From Pseudomonas sp. KBW05 (GTDB lineage Bacteria > Pseudomonadota > Gammaproteobacteria > Pseudomonadales > Pseudomonadaceae), in the NCBI RefSeq assembly GCF_003852405.1, contig NZ_QAJM01000002.1, positions 167,109-231,108 of the forward strand: DNA of 64,000 bases. Reading direction: 5' to 3'. Below are positions 33,357-41,862 of the stretch, in pieces (positions within the stretch are counted from its first letter, which is position 1; the number at the start of each line of letters is the position of its first letter). A model generated the notes under the pieces. The model was given only the letters and a program-made list of their open reading frames with translations, made no database searches and was not told the DNA's origin. A program made the position numbers and the translations under genes.

Positions 33357-35336
33357 ATGTCCTTGCCCAAGCATCACCTTGAATTGCTCAGCCCTGCCCG
33401 CGATGTGGCCATCGCGCGCGAGGCGATCCTGCATGGCGCCGACGCCATCTACATCGGCGGCCCGAGCTTCGGCGCCCGCCACAATGCGTGCAACGACGTG
33501 AGCGACATCGCCTCGCTGGTGGAATTCGCCCGCCGTTACCACGCCCGCGTGTTCACCACGATCAACACAATTTTGCATGACAACGAACTGGAACCCGCGC
33601 GCAAGCTGATCCATCAGCTCTACGACGCCGGTGTGGATGCGTTGATCGTGCAGGACCTGGGTGTGATGGAGCTGGATATCCCGCCCATCGAGCTGCACGC
33701 CAGCACCCAGACCGACATCCGCACCCTGGGCCGCGCGAAGTTTCTCGACCAGGCCGGTTTCTCCCAGTTGGTATTGGCCCGTGAGCTGAACCTGCAAGAG
33801 ATCCGCGCCATCGCCGACGAAACCGATGCCGCCATCGAGTTCTTTATCCACGGCGCGCTGTGCGTGGCGTTCTCCGGGCAGTGCAATATCTCCCACGCGC
33901 AGAACGGCCGCAGCGCCAACCGTGGCGATTGCTCCCAGGCCTGCCGCCTGCCGTACACCTTGAAAGACGACCAGGGCCGCGTCGTGGCCTTTGAAAAGCA
34001 CCTGCTGTCGATGAAAGACAACAACCAGAGCGCCAACATTCGCGCCCTGGTCGAAGCCGGCGTGCGCTCGTTCAAGATCGAAGGCCGCTACAAGGACATG
34101 GGCTACGTGAAGAACATCACGTCCTACTACCGCCAGCGCCTCGACGACGTGCTTGAAGACCGCCCGGACCTGGCCCGTGCTTCCAGCGGCCGTACCGTGC
34201 ACTTCTTCCTGCCCGATCCGGAAAAAACCTTCCACCGGGGCAGCACCGACTATTTCGTCACCGACCGCAAGGTCGACATCGGCGCCTTTGACACCCCGAC
34301 CTTCACCGGCCTGCCGGTGGGTGTGGTGGAAAAAGCCGGCAAGCGCGATTTGCAGGTGGTGACCCATGAGCCGCTGTCCAATGGCGACGGCCTCAATGTG
34401 CTGGTCAAGCGCGAAGTCGTGGGTTTCCGCGCCAACATCGCCGAGCCCAAAGGCGAATTCGAGGAAGACGGCGAGAAGCGCTACCGCTACCGCGTCGAGC
34501 CGAATGAAATGCCGGCCGGCCTGCACCAGCTGCGCCCGAACCACCCGCTGAACCGCAACCTGGACCACAACTGGCAACAGGCGCTGCTCAAGACTTCGTC
34601 CGAGCGCCGTATCGGCCTGACCTGGGCCGCACGCCTGCGTGAAGAACAGCTGGAAGTCACCGCCACCAGCGAAGAAGGCATCAGCGCCAGCGTCACCCTG
34701 CCCGGCCCGTTCGGCGTGGCCAACAAGCCGGAACAGGCGCTCGACACCCTGCGCGACCTGCTTGGCCAACTGGGCACCACCGAATACCACGCCACCGACA
34801 TCCAGCTGGATGCGCCGCAAGCGTTCTTCATCCCCAACTCGCAGCTCAAGGCCTTGCGCCGCGAAGTGATCGAAGCGCTGACCGCCGCCCGTGTGGCCGC
34901 GCACCCGCGTGGTGGGCGTAAAGCCGAAACCACGCCGCCGCCGGTGTACCCGGAAGCGCACCTGTCGTTCCTGGCCAACGTCTACAACCAGAAGGCCCGC
35001 GACTTCTACTACCGTCACGGCGTGAAGCTGATCGACGCCGCCTTCGAAGCCCACGAAGAAACCGGCGAAGTGCCGGTGATGATCACCAAGCACTGCCTGC
35101 GCTTCTCGTTCAACCTATGCCCGAAACAGGCCAAGGGTGTCACGGGCGTGAAGACCAAGGTCGCGCCGATGCAGTTGATCCATGGGGATGAAGTGCTGAC
35201 CCTGAAGTTCGACTGCAAACCCTGCGAGATGCACGTGGTGGGCAAGATCAAGGGGCATATCCTCGGCCTGCCGCAACCGGGCAGCGCAGTGGAGCACTTC
35301 AACCCGGAAAACATCATTTTCCAGGGTACGCACTGA
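33357..35336 (+). CDS. rlhA: RlhA-type U32 peptidase-family 23S rRNA hydroxylation protein
   Basis: 659 residues, close to E. coli RlhA/YdcP (about 653) and longer than TrhP/YegQ, so RlhA is preferred. The U32 core is clear: LELLSPARDVAIAREAILHGADAIYIGGP, FIHGALCVAFSGQCNISH, then the Cys-rich NRGDCSQACRLPY. C-terminal Cys (HCLRFSFNLCPKQ, FDCKPCEMHVVGKI) complete the iron-sulfur-type set. RlhA is needed for hydroxylation of C2501 of 23S rRNA. Monocistronic; its 3' end overlaps the convergent EamA gene by 23 bases. Confidence 0.85.
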   Translation: MSLPKHHLELLSPARDVAIAREAILHGADAIYIGGPSFGARHNACNDVSDIASLVEFARRYHARVFTTINTILHDNELEPARKLIHQLYDAGVDALIVQDLGVMELDIPPIELHASTQTDIRTLGRAKFLDQAGFSQLVLARELNLQEIRAIADETDAAIEFFIHGALCVAFSGQCNISHAQNGRSANRGDCSQACRLPYTLKDDQGRVVAFEKHLLSMKDNNQSANIRALVEAGVRSFKIEGRYKDMGYVKNITSYYRQRLDDVLEDRPDLARASSGRTVHFFLPDPEKTFHRGSTDYFVTDRKVDIGAFDTPTFTGLPVGVVEKAGKRDLQVVTHEPLSNGDGLNVLVKREVVGFRANIAEPKGEFEEDGEKRYRYRVEPNEMPAGLHQLRPNHPLNRNLDHNWQQALLKTSSERRIGLTWAARLREEQLEVTATSEEGISASVTLPGPFGVANKPEQALDTLRDLLGQLGTTEYHATDIQLDAPQAFFIPNSQLKALRREVIEALTAARVAAHPRGGRKAETTPPPVYPEAHLSFLANVYNQKARDFYYRHGVKLIDAAFEAHEETGEVPVMITKHCLRFSFNLCPKQAKGVTGVKTKVAPMQLIHGDEVLTLKFDCKPCEMHVVGKIKGHILGLPQPGSAVEHFNPENIIFQGTH

Positions 35337-36216
35337 CCCTCTGGGAGCGGGGCCACCACCAGCCCCGCTGCAACCCCGCCGCGGCCAATAGAATCGCCGC
35401 CACTCCCAACCATTGTTGCCAGCCCAGGCGATGCCCGAAGGCGATCCAATCGACGAAGATCGCCGCAATCGGGTAGATAAATGACAAGGCGCCGGTCAAT
35501 GCGGTTGGCAGTTTCTGGATCGCGCCGTACAGCAACACATACATCACACCCGTGTGCACCACACCCAAAGTAACCAGCGCCGCCCAGGCAGTGGGCGCCA
35601 CGGGCACGCCGCCCCACGGCACCAGAGGCGCCAGCAAGACGGCGCCGGTGGTCACCTGGATCAGCGCCATCAGATGGGGCGGTACGTCTTTCAAGCGTTT
35701 GATGATCAGCGCGGCAATCGCATACAGAAACGCTGCGCCCAACGCCAACGCGATGCCCGCCAGGTAATCCCCACCGCTCTGCTGCGAGCCATGGGCGGTC
35801 ACAATCGCCAACATCCCGGCAAACGCCACGCTCAACCACGTGAGTTTCTGCATGGTGATCTTCTCGCCGAGAAACACCGCCGCCAGCATCACCAACATGA
35901 ACGGCTGCACGTTGTACACCGCCGTGCTGATGGCGATGGACGCGTGGGAATAGGATTCGAACAGCAGCAGCCAATTGCCGACGATGGCCACGCCACTGAG
36001 CATTGCCAGCCCGAGCGTGGCCCCACTCAGCAGGTCCACGCGCAGGTAACCCAACACGGCGCACACCAGCAGCAAGGCCAGCCCGCCGATCACGCAGCGC
36101 CAGAACACCACTTCGATCACCGAAACACCTGACACCAGCACGAACCAGCCAATGGTTCCCGAAATCAGCATGGCGGCGACCATTTCCCACGAACCGCGAC
36201 GGATGGATGTATCCAC
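35314..36216 (-). CDS. EamA/DMT-family transporter
   Basis: 300 residues with ten predicted transmembrane helices in two EamA repeats (MLISGTIGWFVLVSGVSVIEVVFWRC and VTLGVVHTGVMYVLLYGAIQKLPTALTGALSFIYPIAA). An inner-membrane metabolite or amino acid exporter. A Lrp/AsnC regulator is divergent at 109 bases, a typical pairing for amino acid export. Confidence 0.88.
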   Translation of the reverse strand: MDTSIRRGSWEMVAAMLISGTIGWFVLVSGVSVIEVVFWRCVIGGLALLLVCAVLGYLRVDLLSGATLGLAMLSGVAIVGNWLLLFESYSHASIAISTAVYNVQPFMLVMLAAVFLGEKITMQKLTWLSVAFAGMLAIVTAHGSQQSGGDYLAGIALALGAAFLYAIAALIIKRLKDVPPHLMALIQVTTGAVLLAPLVPWGGVPVAPTAWAALVTLGVVHTGVMYVLLYGAIQKLPTALTGALSFIYPIAAIFVDWIAFGHRLGWQQWLGVAAILLAAAGLQRGWWWPRSQRVSAYPGK

Positions 36217-36325
36217 GATTGCTGCTCCTCAAGTGAGGCTCAATTATGGCAATCTGCTGGGCAGCGCCTCCAGCGACTAAAAAAGGCCAGAACCCCGGAT
36301 TACCTTTTCTTATTAGGCAAATAGC

Positions 36326-36772
36326 ATGATCGACAGCATCGACCAGCAACTGATCGCCGCCTTGATGGACGATTCGCGCCTGTCCCTCAAGGCCCTGGCG
36401 GGCATCACCGGGCTGTCGTCGCCCAGCGTCGGCGAGCGCCTGCGCCGCCTCGAAGAGCGCGGTGTGCTGACCCACTACACCGTGGACATCGACGCCAAAC
36501 ACTTCGGCTACCTGCTGCAAGCCATCGTGCGCATTCGTCCGTTGCCTGGGAAGTTGCAGGAAGTGGAGCGCCAGATCCAGGCGATTCCCGAGTTCACCGA
36601 GTGCGACAAGGTCACCGGCGATGACTGCTTTATCGCACGCCTGCATGTGCGCACCATGGAACAACTGGACACCCTGCTCGATCGGCTCAACGTCTACGCC
36701 GAGACCAACACGGCCATCGTCAAGAAAACCCCGGTCAAGCGGCGCTTGCCGCCGCTGGGTGGTGGGGATTGA
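36326..36772 (+). CDS. Lrp/AsnC family transcriptional regulator
   Basis: 148 residues. N-terminal HTH (SIDQQLIAALMDDSRLSLKALAGITGLSSPSVGERLRRLEERGVL) and C-terminal RAM ligand/oligomer domain (VRIRPLPGKLQEVERQIQAIPEFTECDKVTGDDCFIARLHV). It probably responds to an amino acid and controls the divergent EamA gene. Length and domain order are typical. Confidence 0.92.
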   Translation: MIDSIDQQLIAALMDDSRLSLKALAGITGLSSPSVGERLRRLEERGVLTHYTVDIDAKHFGYLLQAIVRIRPLPGKLQEVERQIQAIPEFTECDKVTGDDCFIARLHVRTMEQLDTLLDRLNVYAETNTAIVKKTPVKRRLPPLGGGD

Positions 36773-36787
36773 GGATCGAGGTGAGCC

Positions 36788-36862
36788 CATCGCAGGCAAG
36801 CCAGCTCCCACAATTGATCGGGTTCACACGTTCAAAATGTGGGAGCTGGCTTGCCTGCGATG
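36788..36862. repeat. REPIN of a second subtype (…agctggcttgcctgcgatg)
   Basis: catcgcaggcaagccagctc (36788 onward) is exactly inverted at 36838-36862. The core differs from the gcgggcttgctcgcg family. It lies between the convergent Lrp and xylulokinase genes. Confidence 0.9.
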
Positions 36863-36887
36863 ACGGCAGAAAGGCCAATAAAGCCCC

Positions 36888-38348
36888 TCAGTCATGCAGC
36901 GCCTTCGCCGCCGCCAGTAACCCTTTGAACTTGCCATACCGCGCCGCCAACACCGGCTGCTGCCGGGCATCCGGCCAGTAGCGCGCCTTGACCGGCATAC
37001 CGGCCTGCAACAGGTCAGCCCCCTCCCCGATCGCCATAAACCCCAGCTTCGCCGCCCCCACGCAGGCGCTCAGCTCACTGCCGTGCAATGTGTAGATCTC
37101 CCGTTGCAGGATATTGGCCAGCAACTGCGCCCAATACTCACTGCGCGCCCCACCGCCCACCAAGGCACAGGCGCCGACGTCGGCCCCCGCCGATTGCACC
37201 GCGTGCAGGGCGTCCAGCAGGCCAAAGCCCACGCCCTCCATCACCGCATAGCCGAGCAGCGCCGGGGTGCAGTCGTGGCCCAGGTTCATGAAACCACCGC
37301 GCAACAAGGGGTCGTTATGGGGTGTGCGCTCTCCAGCCAGGTAAGGCAGAAACAGCGGCGCCGACAGTGACACCGCCTGGGTAATCGGCAGTTGTGCCTG
37401 CACCAACGCCAGTAACGTTTGCTCATCCGCCGTACCGGTCAGGCGCGTGACCCAACGCAGGCAACTGGCTCCGGCGAGCATGGCGCCCATGGTGTACCAA
37501 CGATTGGGCAGCGCATGGCAAAAGCTGTGCACGGCACTGGCCGGGTTGCCGGCGGCGTGGTCCGTAATCGCCACAATCGCGGCACTGGTGCCCAGGGTGA
37601 TAAAGCCGTCGCCGGCGTTGATTGCACCGATGCCCACCGCCGCCACCGGGTTGTCGCCCCCGCCACCGGCGATCACCACCCCGCCGGGCAACCCCAGGCC
37701 GGTGGCGGTCAGCACCGCGCTCGCCGCGCCGCCTTCCACCAACCTCGGCAACTGCTGCGGGGTCAGGCCGCTGGCCTGCACCATCGGGCTGAACCATTCG
37801 CGCTGGGCCACATCCAGCCACAGCGTACCGGCGGCGTCCGACATCTCGCTGACGCGCTCGCCACTCAAGCGCAACCGCAGGTAGTCCTTGGGTGACAACA
37901 CACAGTCAATCGCCTGGAACACCTCCGGCTCGTGGCGTTGCAGCCACAGCAGTTTCGGCGCCGTCAGCCCGGCCATCGGCAGGCTGCCGGTGACGTCGGC
38001 AAAGCCTGCGCCCAACGCCTCAGCCTCGGCGATGGCGCGGGAGTCGTCCCACAGGATCGCGGGATACAACACCCGGTCGTCCGCCCCCAACAATACGGCG
38101 CCGTGCATCTGCCCCGACAAGCCGATACAGGCCACGCGCACAAACGCAGGATGGCCACGCAATTGCGCCAGCGCCTGCAAGCACGCCTGCCACCAGTCTT
38201 CCGGCGCCTGTTCGGACCAGCCACTGTGGCGCCGCGACACGCTCAAACGCACGCCGGCGTGGGCCAATACCGTGCCGTCAAGGTCCATCAGGATCGCCTT
38301 GAGTTCCGAAGTGCCGAGGTCAATGCCGAGGGAAACAGGACTGCTCAT
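36888..38348 (-). CDS. xylB: Xylulokinase (FGGY family)
   Basis: 486 residues. The FGGY kinase N-terminus (LGIDLGTSELKAILMD) and IGLSGQMHGAVLL are typical of xylulokinase. The metal/ATP region has WDDSRA, ITLGTSAAIVAI and YLAGERTPHNDP, and the C-terminal LVGGGARSEYWAQLLANIL is the FGGY signature. It phosphorylates D-xylulose to xylulose 5-phosphate in the cytoplasm. No polyol dehydrogenase, isomerase or transporter genes are adjacent, so it stands apart from a mannitol/arabitol operon. ATG at 38348; a GTG ten codons upstream is possible. Confidence 0.88.
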   Translation of the reverse strand: MSSPVSLGIDLGTSELKAILMDLDGTVLAHAGVRLSVSRRHSGWSEQAPEDWWQACLQALAQLRGHPAFVRVACIGLSGQMHGAVLLGADDRVLYPAILWDDSRAIAEAEALGAGFADVTGSLPMAGLTAPKLLWLQRHEPEVFQAIDCVLSPKDYLRLRLSGERVSEMSDAAGTLWLDVAQREWFSPMVQASGLTPQQLPRLVEGGAASAVLTATGLGLPGGVVIAGGGGDNPVAAVGIGAINAGDGFITLGTSAAIVAITDHAAGNPASAVHSFCHALPNRWYTMGAMLAGASCLRWVTRLTGTADEQTLLALVQAQLPITQAVSLSAPLFLPYLAGERTPHNDPLLRGGFMNLGHDCTPALLGYAVMEGVGFGLLDALHAVQSAGADVGACALVGGGARSEYWAQLLANILQREIYTLHGSELSACVGAAKLGFMAIGEGADLLQAGMPVKARYWPDARQQPVLAARYGKFKGLLAAAKALHD

Positions 38349-38673
38349 ACGCGTTTCATTCCAATCAGATACAGCCACATGAATGGCGCAGTTGCAGGCT
38401 GGGCGCCAGGCGCACGGTCGAGCGCGAGCGACTCTAAAGCAGACAGTAGATGAAACGTTTAATCTTGCAACTATGGCTTCACATTCAATTTGCCCGCCTT
38501 TCTATCCAATTGAGGGTTTATCGCTGCAATCCAGACATCAAAACGCCACAATCTCTGCTACTGTCCAAGGACCTCATCTCCTCCTCGTCGCCTCACCGCG
38601 ATCTTCTGTGAGCATGCTCTGCGCCGTCGCCACTTGACGATGGCGGGCCTGAACCTCACGGAATGACCCAGCG
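38349..38673. other. Divergent intergenic region, xylulokinase / histidine kinase
   Basis: 325 bases. Apart from the LacI/Cra-like palindrome at 38451-38462, I see no gene or defined element. Confidence 0.5.
38451..38462. promoter_or_regulatory. Candidate LacI/Cra-type operator upstream of xylB
   Basis: TGAAACGTTTAA has a perfect AAACGTTT centre and differs little from the known Cra site TGAAACGTTTCA. It lies about 100 bases upstream of the xylulokinase start, a sensible place for a sugar-responsive LacI-family repressor. Chance occurrence is possible. Confidence 0.35.
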
Positions 38674-40020
38674 ATGGACACACCTTTACCCGGCCCCGCG
38701 CAATCACGCGCCGAAAAGATCGTCGAGTTCAAACGCCAGAAAACCCTGCTCAAGGCCGGTGCCTTGCAGGATGCCATCTTCAACAGCGCGTACTTTTCCA
38801 GCATCGCCACTGACGAAAAAGGCGTGATCCAGATCTTCAACGTCGGCGCCGAACGCATGCTGGGCTATGCCGCCTTTGATGTGGTCAACCGCATCACCCC
38901 CGCCGACATCTCCGACCCCGTCGAGCTGATCACCCGTGCCGCCGCCCTCAGCCTGGAACTCGACACGCCCATCACGCCGGGTTTTGAAGCCCTGGTATTC
39001 AAGGCCTCGCGGGGCATTGAAGACATCTACGAGCTGACCTACATCCGCAAGGACGGCAGCCGCTTGTCCGCCATGGTCTCGGTAACCGCCCTGCGCAACC
39101 GCCATGACACCATCATCGGTTACCTGCTGATCGGCACCGACAACACTGCGCGCAAGCAGGAAGAAGCCGAGCGCAAAGGCTTTGAACGCGCCCTGGAAGA
39201 GAAGAACCTGGAGCTGGAGCACGCCAGCCACATGAAGTCCGAGTTCCTCGCCACCATGTCCCACGAACTGCGCACGCCGTTGAACGCGGTGATCGGGTTT
39301 TCCGAAGCACTCAAAGACGGGCTGGTGGGTAACATGACCGAGACCCAGCGCGAATACATCGGCGATATTTTCACCAGCGGCCAGCACTTGCTGTCGTTGA
39401 TCAACGACATTCTCGACCTGTCCAAGGTCGAGGCCGGGATGATGGAACTGGAGCTGGAAGCGGCAGAACTGCCGGGGCTGTTGGCCAACAGTCTGCTGAT
39501 CGTGCGTGAGAAGGCGGCGCTGCAACGGATCCAGTTGAAACTCGACAGTCCTGACGACTTCGGCCCCCTGGCCCTGGACCTGCGCAAGACCAAACAGATC
39601 ATCTACAACCTGTTGGCCAATGCGGTGAAGTTCAGCGAACACGGCAGTTGCGTGACCCTGGCGGTGCGCGAGGTCAAGGCTGATCAAGTCGGCAAGGTCC
39701 CCGGGGACTGGCCGGTGCGTGGCTTTGACGTGCCGCCCGGCGCACATCAGGCGTTTTTGCAGTTCAGCGTCAGCGACACCGGCCTGGGTATCGCCGAAAA
39801 CGACATGGGCAAGCTGTTCAAGGCGTTCAGCCAGATCGACAGCAGCCTGGCACGCAAATTCGAAGGCACCGGCCTGGGGCTGGCGATGGTCAAGCAACTG
39901 GCCGACCTGCATGGCGGCAGCGTCGCCGTCGCCAGCCGCGAGGGCCAGGGCGCACGGTTTGTGGTGTGGCTGCCGTTGCTGCGCACAGCCAGCCTGGAGA
40001 GCCCATGGCCGATATCCTGA
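38674..40020 (+). CDS. PAS-domain sensor histidine kinase
   Basis: 448 residues, soluble. A PAS domain (about 30-160; IATDEKGVIQIFNVGAERMLGY) is followed by a coiled-coil linker (EEAERKGFERALEEKNLELEHA). The HisKA domain has SHELRTPLNAVIGFSEAL and the HATPase domain has IIYNLLANAVKFSEHG, SDTGLGIAENDM and GTGLGLAMVK. It autophosphorylates His and should feed the two receivers encoded downstream. Its 3' end overlaps the next gene by 16 bases. Confidence 0.92.
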   Translation: MDTPLPGPAQSRAEKIVEFKRQKTLLKAGALQDAIFNSAYFSSIATDEKGVIQIFNVGAERMLGYAAFDVVNRITPADISDPVELITRAAALSLELDTPITPGFEALVFKASRGIEDIYELTYIRKDGSRLSAMVSVTALRNRHDTIIGYLLIGTDNTARKQEEAERKGFERALEEKNLELEHASHMKSEFLATMSHELRTPLNAVIGFSEALKDGLVGNMTETQREYIGDIFTSGQHLLSLINDILDLSKVEAGMMELELEAAELPGLLANSLLIVREKAALQRIQLKLDSPDDFGPLALDLRKTKQIIYNLLANAVKFSEHGSCVTLAVREVKADQVGKVPGDWPVRGFDVPPGAHQAFLQFSVSDTGLGIAENDMGKLFKAFSQIDSSLARKFEGTGLGLAMVKQLADLHGGSVAVASREGQGARFVVWLPLLRTASLESPWPIS

Positions 40021-40406
40021 TCATCGAAGACAACGAAGCCAATATGCGTCTGGCACGCTTGCTGCTGACCAATGCCGGGCACAGCGTGCGCTGGGCCTCC
40101 GATGCGGAAAGCGGCCTGACCCTGGCCCGCGAACACCAACCCGCATTGATCCTGATGGATATCCAACTGCCGGGCATGGACGGCCTGGCCGCGACCGCCC
40201 TGCTCAAGCACGACCCGCTCACCGCGCACATCCCGGTGATCGCCCTGACCGCCATGGCGATGAAGGAAGACCGCGAAAAAACCCGCCTGGCCGGGTGCGA
40301 CGCCTATGTGATCAAGCCCTTGCGCTACAAGGAGCTGTATCAGGTGATTGACGCCCTACTTGCAAAGCCCCACTCGGATGAGTCCCCACTATGGCCACGC
40401 TGCTGA
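40005..40406 (+). CDS. Single-domain response regulator
   Basis: 133 residues, only a receiver domain: acidic pair in [10 protein letters not shown], phospho-Asp in [13 protein letters not shown], Thr in IALTAMAM and Lys in [10 protein letters not shown]. DivK/CheY-like, so it probably relays phosphate or binds a partner protein. Overlaps the kinase gene by 16 bases and the next gene by 16 bases. Confidence 0.9.
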   Translation: MADILIIEDNEANMRLARLLLTNAGHSVRWASDAESGLTLAREHQPALILMDIQLPGMDGLAATALLKHDPLTAHIPVIALTAMAMKEDREKTRLAGCDAYVIKPLRYKELYQVIDALLAKPHSDESPLWPRC

Positions 40407-41635
40407 TCGTCGATGATGAACTCCAGGTGCGCAAACTCCTGGAAACCTTGCTGCAATACGAGGGTTACCACACCCAAAGCGTCGCCAGCGGCGAAGAAGC
40501 CCTTGCGCTGGTGGCGCAGCAACCGCCGGACCTGATCCTGCTGGACATCATGATGCCCGGCATGGACGGCTATGAAGTGGCTCACCAGCTTAAGGGCGAC
40601 CCCGCCACGGCAAACATCCCGATCATCATGCTTTCGGCACTGAGCGAACCGAGTGCGCGCCTCAGTGGCCTGCAAACCGGTGCCGAAGAGTTCATCAGCA
40701 AACCAGTGGAGCGTGTCGAGTTATGGCTGCGGGTGCGCAACCTGCTGCGTCTGAAGACCTATGGCGACCAGCTGAAAAGCCATAGCCTCATACTGGAACA
40801 ACAGTTGCGCGAACGTGGCAGCGCAACGGCAAAGATGAACGTTCACAACCTGGCAATGCTCGACCTGGAAAATGCCCTGCGCCAGGCGGTGACTGCGCGT
40901 GAATTCACGTTGCACTACCAGCCCAAGCTGGATTTGGCCAACGGTCGGATCAGTGGCGTGGAGGCGCTGCTGCGCTGGGAGCGCCCCGGTTACGGTGCAG
41001 TGTCGCCAGGGGTATTTGTGCCGATCCTGGAACGCTTGGGGTTAATCAACATCGTGGGGCGCTGGGTGATCGAGCAGGCGTGCCAGCAAATCGCGCAATG
41101 GCAACATTCGGACATTGGCGCGATGGAAGTGTCGGTGAACGTGTCCGGCCATCAATTGATCGAAGGCGACCTGATTACCGATATCGGCCAGCTATTGGCC
41201 GATGCCGGGGTAGAACCCCACTGGCTGGAGGTTGAACTCACCGAAAGCTCACTGATGGAAAACACCCCGCACACCATCAGCAGCCTGCAACGCCTGCGAG
41301 CGATGGGGGTGAAGATCGCCATTGATGACTTTGGCACCGGCTACTCCAGCCTCGCTTATCTGCGGCGCTTTCCCCTGGACACCTTGAAGATCGATATCGC
41401 GTTTGTCCGCGAAGTCACCAGCAACCCTCAGGACGCGGCGATTGCCCGTACCATCATCGAACTGGCCCACAGCCTGGGCCTGCGCGCCGTGGCCGAAGGG
41501 GTGGAAACGCCAGCGCAGTTGGCGTTTTTGAAAGAGGCTGGCTGCGATCAGTTGCAGGGGTATCTCTTCAGCCGGCCGCTGCCGGTGGCGGCGCTGGAGC
41601 GATGGTTTCGGGGGAAATTGCTCAAGCCTCAATGA
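40391..41635 (+). CDS. Response regulator with EAL domain (c-di-GMP phosphodiesterase)
   Basis: 414 residues. The receiver domain (about 1-120; [32 protein letters not shown]) is followed by an EAL domain (about 155-410). Catalytic signatures are intact: [46 protein letters not shown] and AEGVETPAQ. It should hydrolyse c-di-GMP when phosphorylated, linking the upstream kinase to biofilm/motility control. Last gene of a three-gene overlapping operon. Confidence 0.92.
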   Translation: MATLLIVDDELQVRKLLETLLQYEGYHTQSVASGEEALALVAQQPPDLILLDIMMPGMDGYEVAHQLKGDPATANIPIIMLSALSEPSARLSGLQTGAEEFISKPVERVELWLRVRNLLRLKTYGDQLKSHSLILEQQLRERGSATAKMNVHNLAMLDLENALRQAVTAREFTLHYQPKLDLANGRISGVEALLRWERPGYGAVSPGVFVPILERLGLINIVGRWVIEQACQQIAQWQHSDIGAMEVSVNVSGHQLIEGDLITDIGQLLADAGVEPHWLEVELTESSLMENTPHTISSLQRLRAMGVKIAIDDFGTGYSSLAYLRRFPLDTLKIDIAFVREVTSNPQDAAIARTIIELAHSLGLRAVAEGVETPAQLAFLKEAGCDQLQGYLFSRPLPVAALERWFRGKLLKPQ

Positions 41636-41727
41636 ACCGGGCCGGATACGCGCGGCAATATAAAACAAGCCCATGACCGGAATCATCGAATGCGCATGTG
41701 ACACACAGATTTATCCGAGAGGCTGCA

Positions 41728-41862
41728 ATGCCTCAACGAAAAACCTGCCAACCACATGACGAGCGATGCCACGATGATCCATCCAAGCCGTGCGACTTCC
41801 AATCACCCATTCCCCTCCGACAAGCTTCAGGTACATGCCGCACCGCAGCGTCGTGCGGCTGA
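41728..41862 (+). CDS. Possible 44-codon leader ORF overlapping the toxin start
   Basis: The ATG at 41728 has a good ribosome-binding site (GAGAGG, 5-base spacer), whereas the downstream toxin ATGs have none that I can see. It encodes a Cys- and basic-rich 44-residue peptide (MPQRKTCQPHDERCHDD...) in another frame and stops inside the toxin gene. It could couple translation to the toxin, or simply be chance. Confidence 0.3.
   Translation: MPQRKTCQPHDERCHDDPSKPCDFQSPIPLRQASGTCRTAASCG

Noticed and set aside
33327-35093. 588-codon minus-strand frame opposite rlhA
   Set aside because: Complementary to a well-conserved U32 gene; no ribosome-binding site or recognisable domain.
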